From positions 1 to 49,726 of the forward strand of contig CANKRG010000010.1 of NCBI GenBank assembly GCA_947485165.1: a stretch of DNA of 49,726 nucleotides, read 5' to 3'. The translations under genes were made by a program, and so were the position numbers. Below, one piece after another: positions 27,815 to 36,856 of the stretch (positions are counted from its first letter, which is position 1; each line of letters begins with the position of its first letter). The stretch is from Comamonadaceae bacterium (GTDB lineage: Bacteria > Pseudomonadota > Gammaproteobacteria > Burkholderiales > Burkholderiaceae_C). Under the pieces are notes generated by a model. It saw only the letters and a list, made by a program, of their open reading frames with translations. It searched no databases and had not been told where the DNA came from.

Positions 27815-28597
27815 TTACAACTTTGTAAAATCAGGCTTGCGTTTCTCTAAAAAAGCCCCAAAAGCCTCCTTGGCAGCGGGCTCGCTTAGCATTCGTCCAA
27901 AACTCTTGGCTTCGTCGCCTATGCTTTGTGCTACCAAAGCAGCTTGGCCTTTTTTCATGAGGCGCTTGGTCTCAATCAACGAGCTGACAGGTTTTGCGGC
28001 TAATTTTCGTGCAATCGCCTGTGCGTAATTGTTGGCTTCCAGGGGTGGCAGCACACGATTCACCAAACCCACCTCCAATGCGGCTTCTGCCATGAAGGGC
28101 TCACCCAAAAGCAGCGCTTCTGCCGCCCGGTGGTACCCCAGCATTTGTGGAACCAGCAAGCTCGATGCTGCTTCCGGGCATAAACCCAAATTCACAAAGG
28201 GCATGGAAAACGCGGCATTGTCGCCGGCATAAACCAGATCACAGTGCAAGAGCATGGTCGTCCCAACGCCCACGGCAGGCCCGCAGACAGAAGCTATCAA
28301 CGGTTTCGTAAAACTGCTGATGGCGTATAAAAACCGCATAACCGGCGATTCTTGAGAGGTTGGTGGCCCTTTCAAAAAGTCTTCGATGTCGTTGCCAGCA
28401 CAAAAAACGGCTTCATGCCCTTGGAAAACGACAACGCGCACAACCGAACTTGAATCGGCTTGCACCAGCGCATCCGCCATCGTGGCATACATGGCGCTTG
28501 AAATGGAGTTTTTCTTCTCTATTCGGTTGAAAGTAATCGTCATCACGCCCGATTCAACGTGAATCAAAATTTCGTTATTGGCGTTCATCTCGCTCAT
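27815..28597 (-). CDS. Enoyl-CoA hydratase/isomerase family protein
   Basis: Crotonase-fold protein, 260 residues, probably hydrating trans-enoyl-CoA in fatty-acid oxidation. The first oxyanion-hole segment is AVFCAGNDIEDFLKG (about 61-75) and the second is ACGPAVGVG-like, reading SVCGPAVGVGTTMLLHCD (about 103-120). The canonical catalytic Glu positions around 112 and 132 are occupied by less acidic segments (TTMLLH; FVNLGLCPEAAS), so isomerase activity is also possible. Last gene of the minus-strand fad operon; its ATG overlaps the stop of the gene before it by four bases. Confidence 0.88.
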   Translation of the reverse strand: MSEMNANNEILIHVESGVMTITFNRIEKKNSISSAMYATMADALVQADSSSVVRVVVFQGHEAVFCAGNDIEDFLKGPPTSQESPVMRFLYAISSFTKPLIASVCGPAVGVGTTMLLHCDLVYAGDNAAFSMPFVNLGLCPEAASSLLVPQMLGYHRAAEALLLGEPFMAEAALEVGLVNRVLPPLEANNYAQAIARKLAAKPVSSLIETKRLMKKGQAALVAQSIGDEAKSFGRMLSEPAAKEAFGAFLEKRKPDFTKL

Positions 28598-29181
28598 TGC
28601 AATGCTTCCTTTACAAAATCTAATCGGTCTTGACCCCAGAACATCTGGCCGTCAACAAAAAAAGTGGGCGCTCCAAAAGCGCCGCGCGACACGGCTTCGG
28701 TCGTTGTGGTTTTCAGCGCATCTTTTGTCGCTGGATCATTTGCAAGTGCCATCAGCTGTTGCGGATCAAAAGCAGCTTTATGCCATGCTGCACCCACGAT
28801 AGCAGGGTCGTTCATATTCAATGCATCCACCCAAATAGCCTGAAACACCGCCTTGCAATAGGCTAAAAATTGCTCAGGGTGCTGTTGCTGCATCCCTGCA
28901 GCCCCGCGCATCAGCAGCAAGGTGTTGATGGGGAAGTGCGGATTGTTGTTGAACGGCACGCCGTAACGTTTTGCAAACCGCTTGAAGTCATCAAAAATAT
29001 ACTTGCCTTTGGCCGGTATCGTCGCCGGCGAATGGTTGCCCGTTGCTTGAAAAACGCCGCCTAGCAGCATCGGGCAATACATAGCCTGTGCGCCCGTTTC
29101 AGCTTCTATCCGTGGGATTTGGGTGAACGCCAGATAAGCAGCCGGGCTGCCAAAATCAAACCAAAATTCAAAAGTCTTCAT
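28594..29181 (-). CDS. 2-hydroxychromene-2-carboxylate isomerase family protein
   Basis: DsbA-like (thioredoxin superfamily, kappa-class GST-like) protein of 195 residues. The N-terminus FEFWFDFGSPAAYLAF carries the family's active-site Ser in place of a redox Cys, and GAFGAPTFFVDGQMFWGQDRL near the C-terminus is diagnostic. Characterised members isomerise a naphthalene-degradation intermediate with glutathione, but many homologues of unknown substrate occur in ordinary genomes. Here it sits within a beta-oxidation operon (12 bases after the SDR gene), so an acyl or aryl-acyl substrate is plausible but unproven. Confidence 0.85.
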   Translation of the reverse strand: MKTFEFWFDFGSPAAYLAFTQIPRIEAETGAQAMYCPMLLGGVFQATGNHSPATIPAKGKYIFDDFKRFAKRYGVPFNNNPHFPINTLLLMRGAAGMQQQHPEQFLAYCKAVFQAIWVDALNMNDPAIVGAAWHKAAFDPQQLMALANDPATKDALKTTTTEAVSRGAFGAPTFFVDGQMFWGQDRLDFVKEALQ

Positions 29182-29193
29182 CCACCGGTCTCC

Positions 29194-29934
29194 TTAAAAC
29201 TTTTCCATGTAGGGGCGTAAATCAAGCTCGTGCGTCCAAGCATCGCGTGGCTGTTCGTGCAGCATCCAATACGCATCAGCAATGTGATCGGGGTTGAGAA
29301 TGCCATCCTGATCTTTCAACGCGTAGCGCTCGGGAAAGGTATCTCGGATAAAGGCAGTATCAATGGCCCCATCGATGATACTGTGTGCGACATGGATACC
29401 TTGTGGCCCCAATTCGCGTGCCATGCTCTGCGCCAAGGCGCGTAGTGCCATTTTTGCACCAGAAAAGGCTGCAAAATTTGCACCACCACGCAGTGAGGCT
29501 GTGGCGCCGGTGAAAATAATACTTTGCCTACGCGCAACAGATGCGCGCGTGACCATCCGTTTAGCCACCTCACGCCCGTTCAAAAAACCGCTAAAGCAGG
29601 CCATCTCCCAGATTTTGAAATACTTGCGCGCTGTTTCATCCAACACGCTGCTGGGCGCATTCGCCCCGATATTGAACACCAGCACTTCAATCGGTCCGAT
29701 GGTCGATTCGATCTGCTCAACGAGTGCGACAACTTCCTCTTCTTTCCGAGCATCACTGCCAAAAGCATGGCAAATACCATCTTCACCTTCAATCTTATCT
29801 TTGAGGGACTGAAGTTTATCGGCACTGCGCCGCGTTACGCAAGCGGCATAACCACCTCGCGCAAAGCGTCGGGCTATAGCGCTGCCCGTGGCATCACCCG
29901 CACCAATGATCAGGGCTACCGGAGTTGTACGCAT
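29194..29934 (-). CDS. Short-chain dehydrogenase/reductase
   Basis: Rossmann-fold oxidoreductase, 246 residues. The N-terminus reads ALIIGAGDATGSAIARRFA (about 8-26), a variant of the TGxxxGIG cofactor motif with a Gly-Ala-Gly start, and NIGANAPS (about 88-95) replaces the usual NNAG. The expected Ser-Tyr-Lys triad is incomplete to my eye: the Tyr-x-x-x-Lys position reads FAAFSGAKMALRAL (about 154-167), with Phe or Ser where Tyr is expected and the Lys kept. It may thus be catalytically altered. Sits between the thiolase and the isomerase-family gene in the fad operon. Confidence 0.85.
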   Translation of the reverse strand: MRTTPVALIIGAGDATGSAIARRFARGGYAACVTRRSADKLQSLKDKIEGEDGICHAFGSDARKEEEVVALVEQIESTIGPIEVLVFNIGANAPSSVLDETARKYFKIWEMACFSGFLNGREVAKRMVTRASVARRQSIIFTGATASLRGGANFAAFSGAKMALRALAQSMARELGPQGIHVAHSIIDGAIDTAFIRDTFPERYALKDQDGILNPDHIADAYWMLHEQPRDAWTHELDLRPYMEKF

Positions 29935-29968
29935 GATTCGTTAGCCCTTTTGGTTTGTTGCGTGACTA

Positions 29969-31165
29969 TCAAACGCGTTCAAAAATTCCTGCAGCGCCTT
30001 GCCCCATGCCGACGCACATGGTCACCATACCGTATTTGAGTTGCTTTCGGTGTAACGCATGTATCACGGTGGCAGAACGGATGGCGCCAGTTGCACCCAG
30101 CGGGTGACCCAAGGCAATCGCACCACCCATGGGGTTCACTTTACTGGGGTCAAGTTGCAAGGTATTCAATACGGCCAAAGACTGTGCCGCAAACGCCTCG
30201 TTCAATTCAAACCAGTCAATGTCGTCCTGTTTCAAGCCAGCATAGCGTAGCGCCGCTGGAATGGCCTCAATCGGGCCAATACCCATGATGTGCGGCGGTA
30301 CGCCTTTGCTGGCAAAGCTGACAAATTTGGCCAGTGGCGTCAGTCCAAAGCGCTTGATCGCACTTTCACTCGCCAAAATCAGTGCACCTGCCCCGTCTGA
30401 GGTCTGCGAGCTGTTGCCCGCTGTGACTGAACCGCGCGCTGCAAACACCGTTTTAAGTTTACCCAGACCTTCAACCGTCGTATCAGGGCGTGCGCCTTCA
30501 TCCAGGCTCACGGTGCGCGTTTTGAGGTTTATTTCGCCAGTTTCCAGGTTGGGTGTGCGCTCGGTCACTTCAACAGGGGTGATCTCATTCGTAAACTCAC
30601 CCGCCTGCATGGCGGCTATCGCCTTCATGTGCGAGTGGTAGGCAAACTCGTCTTGTGCATCACGGCTGATTTTCCATTGATTGGCCACTTTCTCAGCAGT
30701 CAAACCCATACCATAGGCAATGCCGATGTTCTCGTCATGGTCAAACATGGCGGGCGACAACGAGGGGTTGTTACCCATCATGGGCACCATGCTCATGCTC
30801 TCCACGCCGGCGGCGATCATGACATCGGCTTCACCGACACGAATACGGTCTGCCGCCATTTGCACGGCAGACAGGCCGGATGCGCAAAAACGATTGACGG
30901 TGATGCCGCCCACGCTGTGTGGCAAACCGGCCAGCACCGCACCAATACGGGCGATGTTCAAGCCTTGTGAGGCCTCTGGGATGGCGCAACCGCAGATCAA
31001 ATCTTCAATCGCCTGCGGGTCCAGCGTTGGGACTTGAGCCAAAGCGGCTCGCAAGGCTTTGACCAGTAAATCGTCTGGACGTGTGTTGCGGAAGACCCCG
31101 CGGTGCGAGCGTCCAATCGGGGTGCGCGTGGCGGCAACGATGTAGGCTTCTTGTACTTGTTTCAT
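29969..31165 (-). CDS. fadA: Acetyl-CoA acyltransferase (thiolase)
   Basis: Cleaves 3-ketoacyl-CoA with CoA in the last step of beta-oxidation. 398 residues. Acyl-accepting Cys in NRFCASGLSAVQMAAD (about 91), His in GGAIALGHPLGATGAI (about 355), and second Cys in MVTMCVGMGQGAAGIFE (about 385). It directly follows the multifunctional fadB-like gene (21 bases), as expected for the two-subunit trifunctional complex. Confidence 0.94.
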   Translation of the reverse strand: MKQVQEAYIVAATRTPIGRSHRGVFRNTRPDDLLVKALRAALAQVPTLDPQAIEDLICGCAIPEASQGLNIARIGAVLAGLPHSVGGITVNRFCASGLSAVQMAADRIRVGEADVMIAAGVESMSMVPMMGNNPSLSPAMFDHDENIGIAYGMGLTAEKVANQWKISRDAQDEFAYHSHMKAIAAMQAGEFTNEITPVEVTERTPNLETGEINLKTRTVSLDEGARPDTTVEGLGKLKTVFAARGSVTAGNSSQTSDGAGALILASESAIKRFGLTPLAKFVSFASKGVPPHIMGIGPIEAIPAALRYAGLKQDDIDWFELNEAFAAQSLAVLNTLQLDPSKVNPMGGAIALGHPLGATGAIRSATVIHALHRKQLKYGMVTMCVGMGQGAAGIFERV

Positions 31166-31186
31166 GGTGATCTTTCAGTCAGTTCA

Positions 31187-33586
31187 TCAATTGCGAACAG
31201 GTTTGCCGGTTGCCATCATGCCCATGATGCGTTCCTGCGTTTTGGGGTGGGTGAGCAGGGCGCAGAAGGCTTGGCGCTCTAGCGTCATCAAGTATTCTTC
31301 AGTGACCAATGTGCCAGCGTCAACATCACCACCGCAAACCACGTTGGCAATCAGCGAGGCAATGTGGAAGTCGTGCGCGCTGATGAAACCACCATCGCGC
31401 ATGTTGACCAGTGAGCCTTTGATCGTGGCAATACCGTTACGACCCGCCACTGCAAACGCACGCTTGTGCGGCGCGCGGTAGCCGCTTTTGAACAAAGCCT
31501 TGGCTTCGTTGATGGCCACAAACAGCAGCTCGTCTTTGTTGGGCACAACCACATCGGTGTCCAGCAGGTAGCCAATTTTGCGCGATTCAATCGCACTGGT
31601 ACCGACCTTGGCCATGGCCGCAGCGGTGAAACCTTCAGTTAAAAACGGCACGATGTCTTTGTTGGTACTGGTGGATGCTGCCTCTGCCGCACGGCGCGCG
31701 ATGTAGGTCAAACCGCCCGCACCAGGCACCAATCCGACGCCGACTTCGACCAAGCCCATGTAGCTTTCCATCGCCGCGACGCGCTTGGCGGAGTAGACCG
31801 CCATCTCGCAGCCACCGCCCAACGCCAAACCGCGAACAGCAGAGACAGTGGGCACGCTGGCATAGCGCAGTTTGAGCATCACTTTTTGCAGCTCATGCTC
31901 GACTTCGTTGATCGCACCCACGCCCGCCATCATGAAAGCTGGCAGCATGGCTTGCAGGTCTGCACCAGCCGAGAACATCTCGTCCGGTGACCAAATCACC
32001 AAGCCTTGGTAATCCTTCTCAGCCAAGTCCACAGCCAAACTCAGCCCTTCAGCCACATCCGGGCTGATCGCGTGCATTTTGGTTTTGATGCTGGCGATCA
32101 GTACATCATCGTCTAAAGTCCACAAACGAATCGCATCGTCTTCATGCACCGTCTTTCCAGCCGTCTCTGCTTTGACGGTGACAGAGCCCGCCACATCTTC
32201 CGGGAAGTACTGGCGTTCATAAACGGGCAAATTTCGGCGTGCAATGAATGTATGGCTTGACGCGCTCCATGAGCCTGCTGGCGTATGCACACCACCGGCC
32301 TCAGCCACCGGGCCGTTGAACACCCATGCCGGCAGCGGCTCTTTGCACAGCGCTTTGCCGGCGTCGATGTCTGCTTGGATCATGTTGGCAACGTTTGACC
32401 AACCCGCTTCTTGCCACAACTCAAACGGGCCTTGCTTCATGCCAAAGCCCCAGCGCAGCGCCAGGTCGATGTCACGGGCGGTCTCTGCCACGGTGTGCAA
32501 ATGCACGGCGGCATAGTGCAGCTGGTCGCGGATGATGGCCCACAAAAAGCGCGGTTCTGCGCCTTCGGCATTGCGCAACAGTTTCAAGCGTTCAGCCGCT
32601 GGTTTTTTGAGCATGCGCCCCACCACCTCATCGGCTTTTTTGCCGCTGGGGACGTAGTCTTGTTCTGTAGCATCAAAACGCAAAATGTCACGGCCTGCTT
32701 TTTTGTAAAAGCCAGCACCCGTTTTTTGACCCAGGTTGCCCAGTTCAAGCAGCTTCGCCAGCACGGCGGGTGTCGCAAAGTTGCCGTAAAAAGGGTCGCT
32801 CTCCAGCGTTAAATTGTCTTGCAAGGTCTTGATCACGTGCGTCATGGTGTCTAAACCCACCACATCAGCCGTGCGGAAGGTGCCCGAGCTGGCGCGACCC
32901 AGTTTCTTGCCGGTCAAGTCGTCCACCACGTCGTAACTCAAGCCAAAGTTCTCCACCTGTTTCATGGTCGCCAGCATGCCGGCAATGCCGACGCGGTTGG
33001 CGATGAAGTTCGGCGTGTCATGCGCGCGCACCACACCTTTGCCCAAGCCGCTGGTGACAAAGGTTTCCAAATCGTCCAAAATCTGTGGTTGCGTGGTCGG
33101 TGTGTTGATCAACTCCACCAGGTACATATAGCGCGGTGGGTTGAAAAAGTGGATGCCGCAAAAGCGCGGTTTGAGGGCTTCAGGCAATGCCTCAGACAGT
33201 TGGGTGATGCTCAAACCGGATGTGTTGCTGGCCACAATCGCACCTTCAGCGATGAAAGGCGCTATCTTGTGGTACAGGTCGGTCTTCCAGTCCATGCGCT
33301 CGGCAATGGCTTCGATGATGAGATCGCAGCCTGTGAGCAAGGCCATGTGCTCTTCGTAGTTGGCCGCTTGAATCAGCGCGGCGTCTTCCGGCACGCCCAG
33401 CGGGGCGGGCTTGAGTTTTTTCAAGCCCTCAATCGCCTTCGTAACGATACCGTTTTTAGGCCCTTCTTTGGCTGGCAAATCAAACAAAATGACCGGCACC
33501 TTGCAATTGACCAGATGGGCTGCAATCTGCGCACCCATCACACCTGCGCCTAGAACGGCGACTTTTTTAACTTGAAATCGAGACAT
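31187..33586 (-). CDS. fadB: 3-hydroxyacyl-CoA dehydrogenase/enoyl-CoA hydratase
   Basis: Bifunctional beta-oxidation enzyme, 799 residues. The dehydrogenase comes first: NAD site VAVLGAGVMGAQIAAHL (about 9-25) and the catalytic His region FCGIHFFNPPRYM (about 136-148). A crotonase domain follows in the C-terminal half (SAGADLQAM about 537; ALGGGCEMA about 594). This domain order is that of FadN/FadJ-like proteins in some families and is opposite to E. coli FadB, so the symbol is by role. Upstream is a small DUF2147 gene (18 bases), downstream fadA. Confidence 0.92.
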   Translation of the reverse strand: MSRFQVKKVAVLGAGVMGAQIAAHLVNCKVPVILFDLPAKEGPKNGIVTKAIEGLKKLKPAPLGVPEDAALIQAANYEEHMALLTGCDLIIEAIAERMDWKTDLYHKIAPFIAEGAIVASNTSGLSITQLSEALPEALKPRFCGIHFFNPPRYMYLVELINTPTTQPQILDDLETFVTSGLGKGVVRAHDTPNFIANRVGIAGMLATMKQVENFGLSYDVVDDLTGKKLGRASSGTFRTADVVGLDTMTHVIKTLQDNLTLESDPFYGNFATPAVLAKLLELGNLGQKTGAGFYKKAGRDILRFDATEQDYVPSGKKADEVVGRMLKKPAAERLKLLRNAEGAEPRFLWAIIRDQLHYAAVHLHTVAETARDIDLALRWGFGMKQGPFELWQEAGWSNVANMIQADIDAGKALCKEPLPAWVFNGPVAEAGGVHTPAGSWSASSHTFIARRNLPVYERQYFPEDVAGSVTVKAETAGKTVHEDDAIRLWTLDDDVLIASIKTKMHAISPDVAEGLSLAVDLAEKDYQGLVIWSPDEMFSAGADLQAMLPAFMMAGVGAINEVEHELQKVMLKLRYASVPTVSAVRGLALGGGCEMAVYSAKRVAAMESYMGLVEVGVGLVPGAGGLTYIARRAAEAASTSTNKDIVPFLTEGFTAAAMAKVGTSAIESRKIGYLLDTDVVVPNKDELLFVAINEAKALFKSGYRAPHKRAFAVAGRNGIATIKGSLVNMRDGGFISAHDFHIASLIANVVCGGDVDAGTLVTEEYLMTLERQAFCALLTHPKTQERIMGMMATGKPVRN

Positions 33587-33604
33587 GACTTACTTTCGAT
33601 AAAT

Positions 33605-34039
33605 TTATTGCACACGCACCCAGGTCTGCGTGCGGCCCATACCAAGCACAGAGCCGCGCACTTCTAGCTTTTTGCCACCTTCAATCGGTGTCAAGCCAAG
33701 CGTGTAGTTTTTGCCGTTTTCAGGGTCTAAAATCTTGCCGTCTTCCCAAACGTCTTTACCATCGGCTTTTTTTGCACCTCGAATGATTTCTAGGCCAACC
33801 AACGGCTTGTCTTTTCGGTCATCTGTACATTCTTTACAGACAGCTTTTTGATTGACGTCTTTGCGCAGCAGTTTGTTGACCTTGCCATTGAGCACACCAG
33901 ATGTTTCAGTGATGACAATTTCAGACTTGATTTCTTTGGTTTTGTCGTCAATCGTGTTCCATGTGCCAACAGGTGACATTTGGGCATAGGCAAAACCGCA
34001 AGTGCTCAAAACGGCGATGAATAGCGTGCGTTGCAACAT
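33605..34039 (-). CDS. DUF2147 family exported protein
   Basis: Small protein of 144 residues with a cleavable signal peptide (MLQRTLFIAVLSTCGFAYA, cut about residue 19). The mature part starts SPVGTWNTIDDKTKEIKS and contains the family's DGKILDPENGKNYTL (about 100-114) and a C-terminal tryptophan motif TQTWVRV. Two cysteines in VCKECTDDR (about 67-75) could form a disulfide or bind metal. The family is predicted to be a periplasmic beta-barrel of unknown function. It lies between the acyl-CoA dehydrogenase and fadB genes with spacings of 3 and 18 bases, so it is co-transcribed with them. Confidence 0.85.
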   Translation of the reverse strand: MLQRTLFIAVLSTCGFAYAQMSPVGTWNTIDDKTKEIKSEIVITETSGVLNGKVNKLLRKDVNQKAVCKECTDDRKDKPLVGLEIIRGAKKADGKDVWEDGKILDPENGKNYTLGLTPIEGGKKLEVRGSVLGMGRTQTWVRVQ

Positions 34040-34042
34040 AGT

Positions 34043-35839
34043 TTAGGCCAAGGCAGCATCTGTATCCAGCAACACCTTGCTGCCCGTGCGCGCCGTCAGC
34101 ATCAAAGATGCTGTCTCAGGGAACAAGCGTGCAAAGTAGAAGCGTGCCGTTTGCAACTTGGCGACGTAGAACGGGTCTGTGTTGCCCGCAGCAATCTCGC
34201 GCAGTGCCACCTGCGCCATGCGCGCCCAGAAGTAGCCAAACACCAAGTGGCCCGCCACGCGCAGGTAGTCCACCGCGGCCGCTCCTACTTCGTCTGGGTT
34301 TTGGAAGCCTTTGAAGCCGATTTCGGTGGTGAACTTGGTCACTTTGTCACCCAAATACGCCAACGGGTTGATGAACTCAGCCATCTTCTCGTTGACCCCT
34401 TCTTCCTCCACCAAAGCCGCGATCAGTTTGCCAAATTTTTTCAGCGTGGCCCCGTTGTTGCCCAAAATTTTGCGCCCCAGCAGATCAAGTGATTGGATGG
34501 TGTTGGTGCCCTCATAAATCATGTTGATGCGGTTGTCGCGCACAAACTGCTCCATGCCCCACTCTTTGATAAAGCCGTGGCCGCCAAACACCTGCATGCA
34601 GGCATTGGTGGAGATATGGCCGTTGTCGGTGATGAAGGCTTTGACGATGGGCGTCAACAGCGACAACATCTCATCGCTGTCTTTGCGGGTTTTTTCGTCA
34701 GGGTGGTAATGCGCTTTGTCCAACAGCACGGCGCAGAATAAGGACAGCGCACGGCCACCTTCGGCGTAGGCCTTGGCGGTCAACAGCATTTTGCGCACAT
34801 CGGGGTGCACGATGATGGGGTCTGCCGGCTTGTCTTTGGCCTTAGCGCCAGAGAGCGAGCGCATCTGGATGCGGTCTTTGGCATACGCCAACGCGTTTTG
34901 GTACGCCACTTCGGTCAAGCCGAGTGACTGGTTGCCCACGCCCAGGCGTGCCGCATTCATCATCACAAACATGCCCTGCATGCCCTTGTTCGGCTGGCCG
35001 ACCAGGGTGCCGTAGGCGTTGTCGATGACGATTTGCGCCGTCGCATTGCCGTGGATGCCCATTTTGTGCTCCAGACCACCGCAATAGATACCATTGCGCT
35101 CACCCACCGAACCATCCGGCTTGACCATGAACTTCGGCACGATGAACAAACTCACCCCCTTGATGCCCGGTGGGGCGTCCGGCAGACGTGCCAGCACGAG
35201 GTGGATGATGTTGTCAGTCATATCGTGCTCACCCGCGCTGATGAAGATCTTGTTGCCGGTGATGCGGTAGCTGCCATCCGGCTGCGGCTCAGCCTTGGTG
35301 CGCATCAGGCCTAAGTCCGTACCGCAATGTGGCTCGGTCAAGCACATGGTGCCGGTCCATTCGCCACTGGTCATTTTGTGCAGGTAGGTTTTCTTTTGCT
35401 CATCGGTGCCGTGTGTGTGCAGGGCTGCGTGCGCACCGTGCGTCAGGCCGGGGTACATGGTCCACGCTTGGTTGGCCGAGTTCATCATCTCGTAAAAGCA
35501 CTGGTTCACCACCAGCGGCAGGCCTTGGCCACCGAATTCTGGGTCACCGCTCAGCGCCGCCCAGCCACCTTCGACGTATTTGCCATACGCTTCCTTGAAG
35601 CCGGTTGGTGTGGTGACGGCATGCGTCACCTTGTCGTAGGTGCAGCCCTCTTCATCGCCGCTGATGTTGAGCGGGAAAATCACCTCAGACGCAAACTTGC
35701 CGCCTTCATCCAAAATCGCGTTGACGGTGTCCACATCAATGTCGGCATGGCGGGGGATGGTTTTTAGGTCGGCGGTGACGTTCAGCAGCTCGTGCATCAC
35801 AAATTGCATATCGCGCAGGGGAGGGGTGTAAGTTGGCAT
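34043..35839 (-). CDS. Acyl-CoA dehydrogenase
   Basis: FAD enzyme for the first step of beta-oxidation, 598 residues, the long form with an extra C-terminal domain (acetyl-transferase-like acyl-CoA dehydrogenase C-terminal). The flavin and substrate segment MCLTEPHCGTDLGLMRTKA (about 162-180) and FISAGEHD are clear, and the catalytic Glu is in NMIYEGTNTIQSLDLLGR (about 433). It follows the TetR regulator gene after 95 bases and is the first catabolic gene of the operon. Confidence 0.94.
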   Translation of the reverse strand: MPTYTPPLRDMQFVMHELLNVTADLKTIPRHADIDVDTVNAILDEGGKFASEVIFPLNISGDEEGCTYDKVTHAVTTPTGFKEAYGKYVEGGWAALSGDPEFGGQGLPLVVNQCFYEMMNSANQAWTMYPGLTHGAHAALHTHGTDEQKKTYLHKMTSGEWTGTMCLTEPHCGTDLGLMRTKAEPQPDGSYRITGNKIFISAGEHDMTDNIIHLVLARLPDAPPGIKGVSLFIVPKFMVKPDGSVGERNGIYCGGLEHKMGIHGNATAQIVIDNAYGTLVGQPNKGMQGMFVMMNAARLGVGNQSLGLTEVAYQNALAYAKDRIQMRSLSGAKAKDKPADPIIVHPDVRKMLLTAKAYAEGGRALSLFCAVLLDKAHYHPDEKTRKDSDEMLSLLTPIVKAFITDNGHISTNACMQVFGGHGFIKEWGMEQFVRDNRINMIYEGTNTIQSLDLLGRKILGNNGATLKKFGKLIAALVEEEGVNEKMAEFINPLAYLGDKVTKFTTEIGFKGFQNPDEVGAAAVDYLRVAGHLVFGYFWARMAQVALREIAAGNTDPFYVAKLQTARFYFARLFPETASLMLTARTGSKVLLDTDAALA

Positions 35840-35934
35840 AGCGGTAGCTCCTTGAAAACTCTTTAAAAGAGTAAAAAATTAAATGTGGGGAATAATTGTC
35901 TAAAAATAACTAAATCATATTGATTGGTGGGTTT

Positions 35935-36603
35935 TTATGTATGTTTAACCCCGTGTCTTGCCAAAATGTGGTTAAACCCAGCCATCGTACGGTCAGCCGA
36001 ACCCGCATCCTTCAAAAACCGTGCCTCGTAGTGCAGCGCCAAAATCAGGCCGTGCAGTTCAAAAGCAATCTGGTTTTCGTCAGCATCTGCCGGCAAATGC
36101 CCCATCTCGCGGGCCTGCACAATGGCGCGGCGCACGGCGGTCAGCCAGGTTTTGACCGAGCTGGCCAGCGCATCGCGCACCGGGCCGGGCCGGTCGTCAA
36201 ACTCCGCCGCCCCGCTGATGAAAATACAGCCCGACTGCACCTCACCCACCATCAGCCGCATCCAGTTGTCAAACATCACCCGCACCCGTGGCAGCCCGCG
36301 CGGAGCGGCCAGTGCGGGGTAAAACACCTCTTGCTCAAACTGGTTGAAATACTCGCGCACCACAGAAATCTGTAGCTCCTCGCGCGAGCCAAAGTGCGCA
36401 AATACGCCCGACTTGCTCATCTGCGTCACCTCCGCCACCACGCCAATGCTCAAGCCTTCCAGCCCCAGGTGTGCCGCCAGCCCCATGGCAGCATCCACAA
36501 TCGCAGCTTTGGTTTGCTGCCCCTTCAGCATGGCGCGGCTCTCAGTCGCTGAGGCTGATTCAGCTGACGTACGGCGCAACGGTAACTTGGTGATTTGGGT
36601 CAT
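35935..36603 (-). CDS. TetR-family transcriptional regulator
   Basis: Helix-turn-helix repressor of 222 residues. The DNA-binding domain occupies about 28-85: TKAAIVDAAMGLAAHLG, then LSIGVVAEVTQMSKSGVFAHFGSR in two helices. The C-terminal ligand domain has SGCIFISGAAEFDDRPGPVR (about 121-140), seen in regulators related to fatty-acid or multidrug control. Position at the head of the fad operon suggests it represses that operon in response to an acyl-CoA; a palindromic site sits just upstream of its own start. Confidence 0.88.
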   Translation of the reverse strand: MTQITKLPLRRTSAESASATESRAMLKGQQTKAAIVDAAMGLAAHLGLEGLSIGVVAEVTQMSKSGVFAHFGSREELQISVVREYFNQFEQEVFYPALAAPRGLPRVRVMFDNWMRLMVGEVQSGCIFISGAAEFDDRPGPVRDALASSVKTWLTAVRRAIVQAREMGHLPADADENQIAFELHGLILALHYEARFLKDAGSADRTMAGFNHILARHGVKHT

Positions 36604-36625
36604 ATTAATTCGGTTAAATATAAAA

Positions 36626-36637
36626 ACGAACGGTCGT
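36626..36637. promoter_or_regulatory. Candidate TetR operator upstream of the fad operon
   Basis: ACGAACGGTCGT is palindromic at ten of twelve positions and lies 23 bases before the regulator's ATG. ACGA/TCGT half-sites of this kind are common for TetR proteins. A TATATT-like -10 (reverse strand, about 36616-36621) lies just downstream, so a bound repressor would cover the promoter. Whether the regulator in this window binds it is inference. Confidence 0.45.
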
Positions 36638-36751
36638 GCTATTTTGCAGCATTGTATGACACTTGGGCGACTTGCGTTGCTTTTAGAGTGATTTTTCTAA
36701 GCCCAACACGGGAAAACCCGTGATTTGGCTGATTTTGAGGCAGTTAGGGGT

Positions 36752-36813
36752 AAATTCTGCTATATAAATAATAGCTCTTAAGAATTTAAATACGCTGGCT
36801 AGAAGCGTATTTA
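36752..36813 (+). repeat. Family A repeat between VOC gene and TetR gene
   Basis: The unit reads AAATTCTGCTATATAAATAA, TAGCTCTTAAGAATTTAAATACG, CTGGCTAGAAGCG and TATTT. It forms two hairpins: GCTAT/ATAGC on the left, and a perfect AAATACGC/GCGTATTT stem around TGGCTAGAA on the right. It occupies most of the 253-base gap between the TetR and VOC genes together with a CACGGG/CCCGTG hairpin at 36707-36722. Being 3' of the VOC gene it may act as its terminator. Confidence 0.8.
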
Positions 36814-36856
36814 AGGGGTAAAAAAGGGGGCAAATTAAAAACTGTCTGCTTGGCAA

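Noticed and set aside
36707-36722. CACGGG/CCCGTG hairpin between the TetR and VOC genes as a terminator
   Set aside because: No T tract follows on either strand; only noted within the repeat entry.
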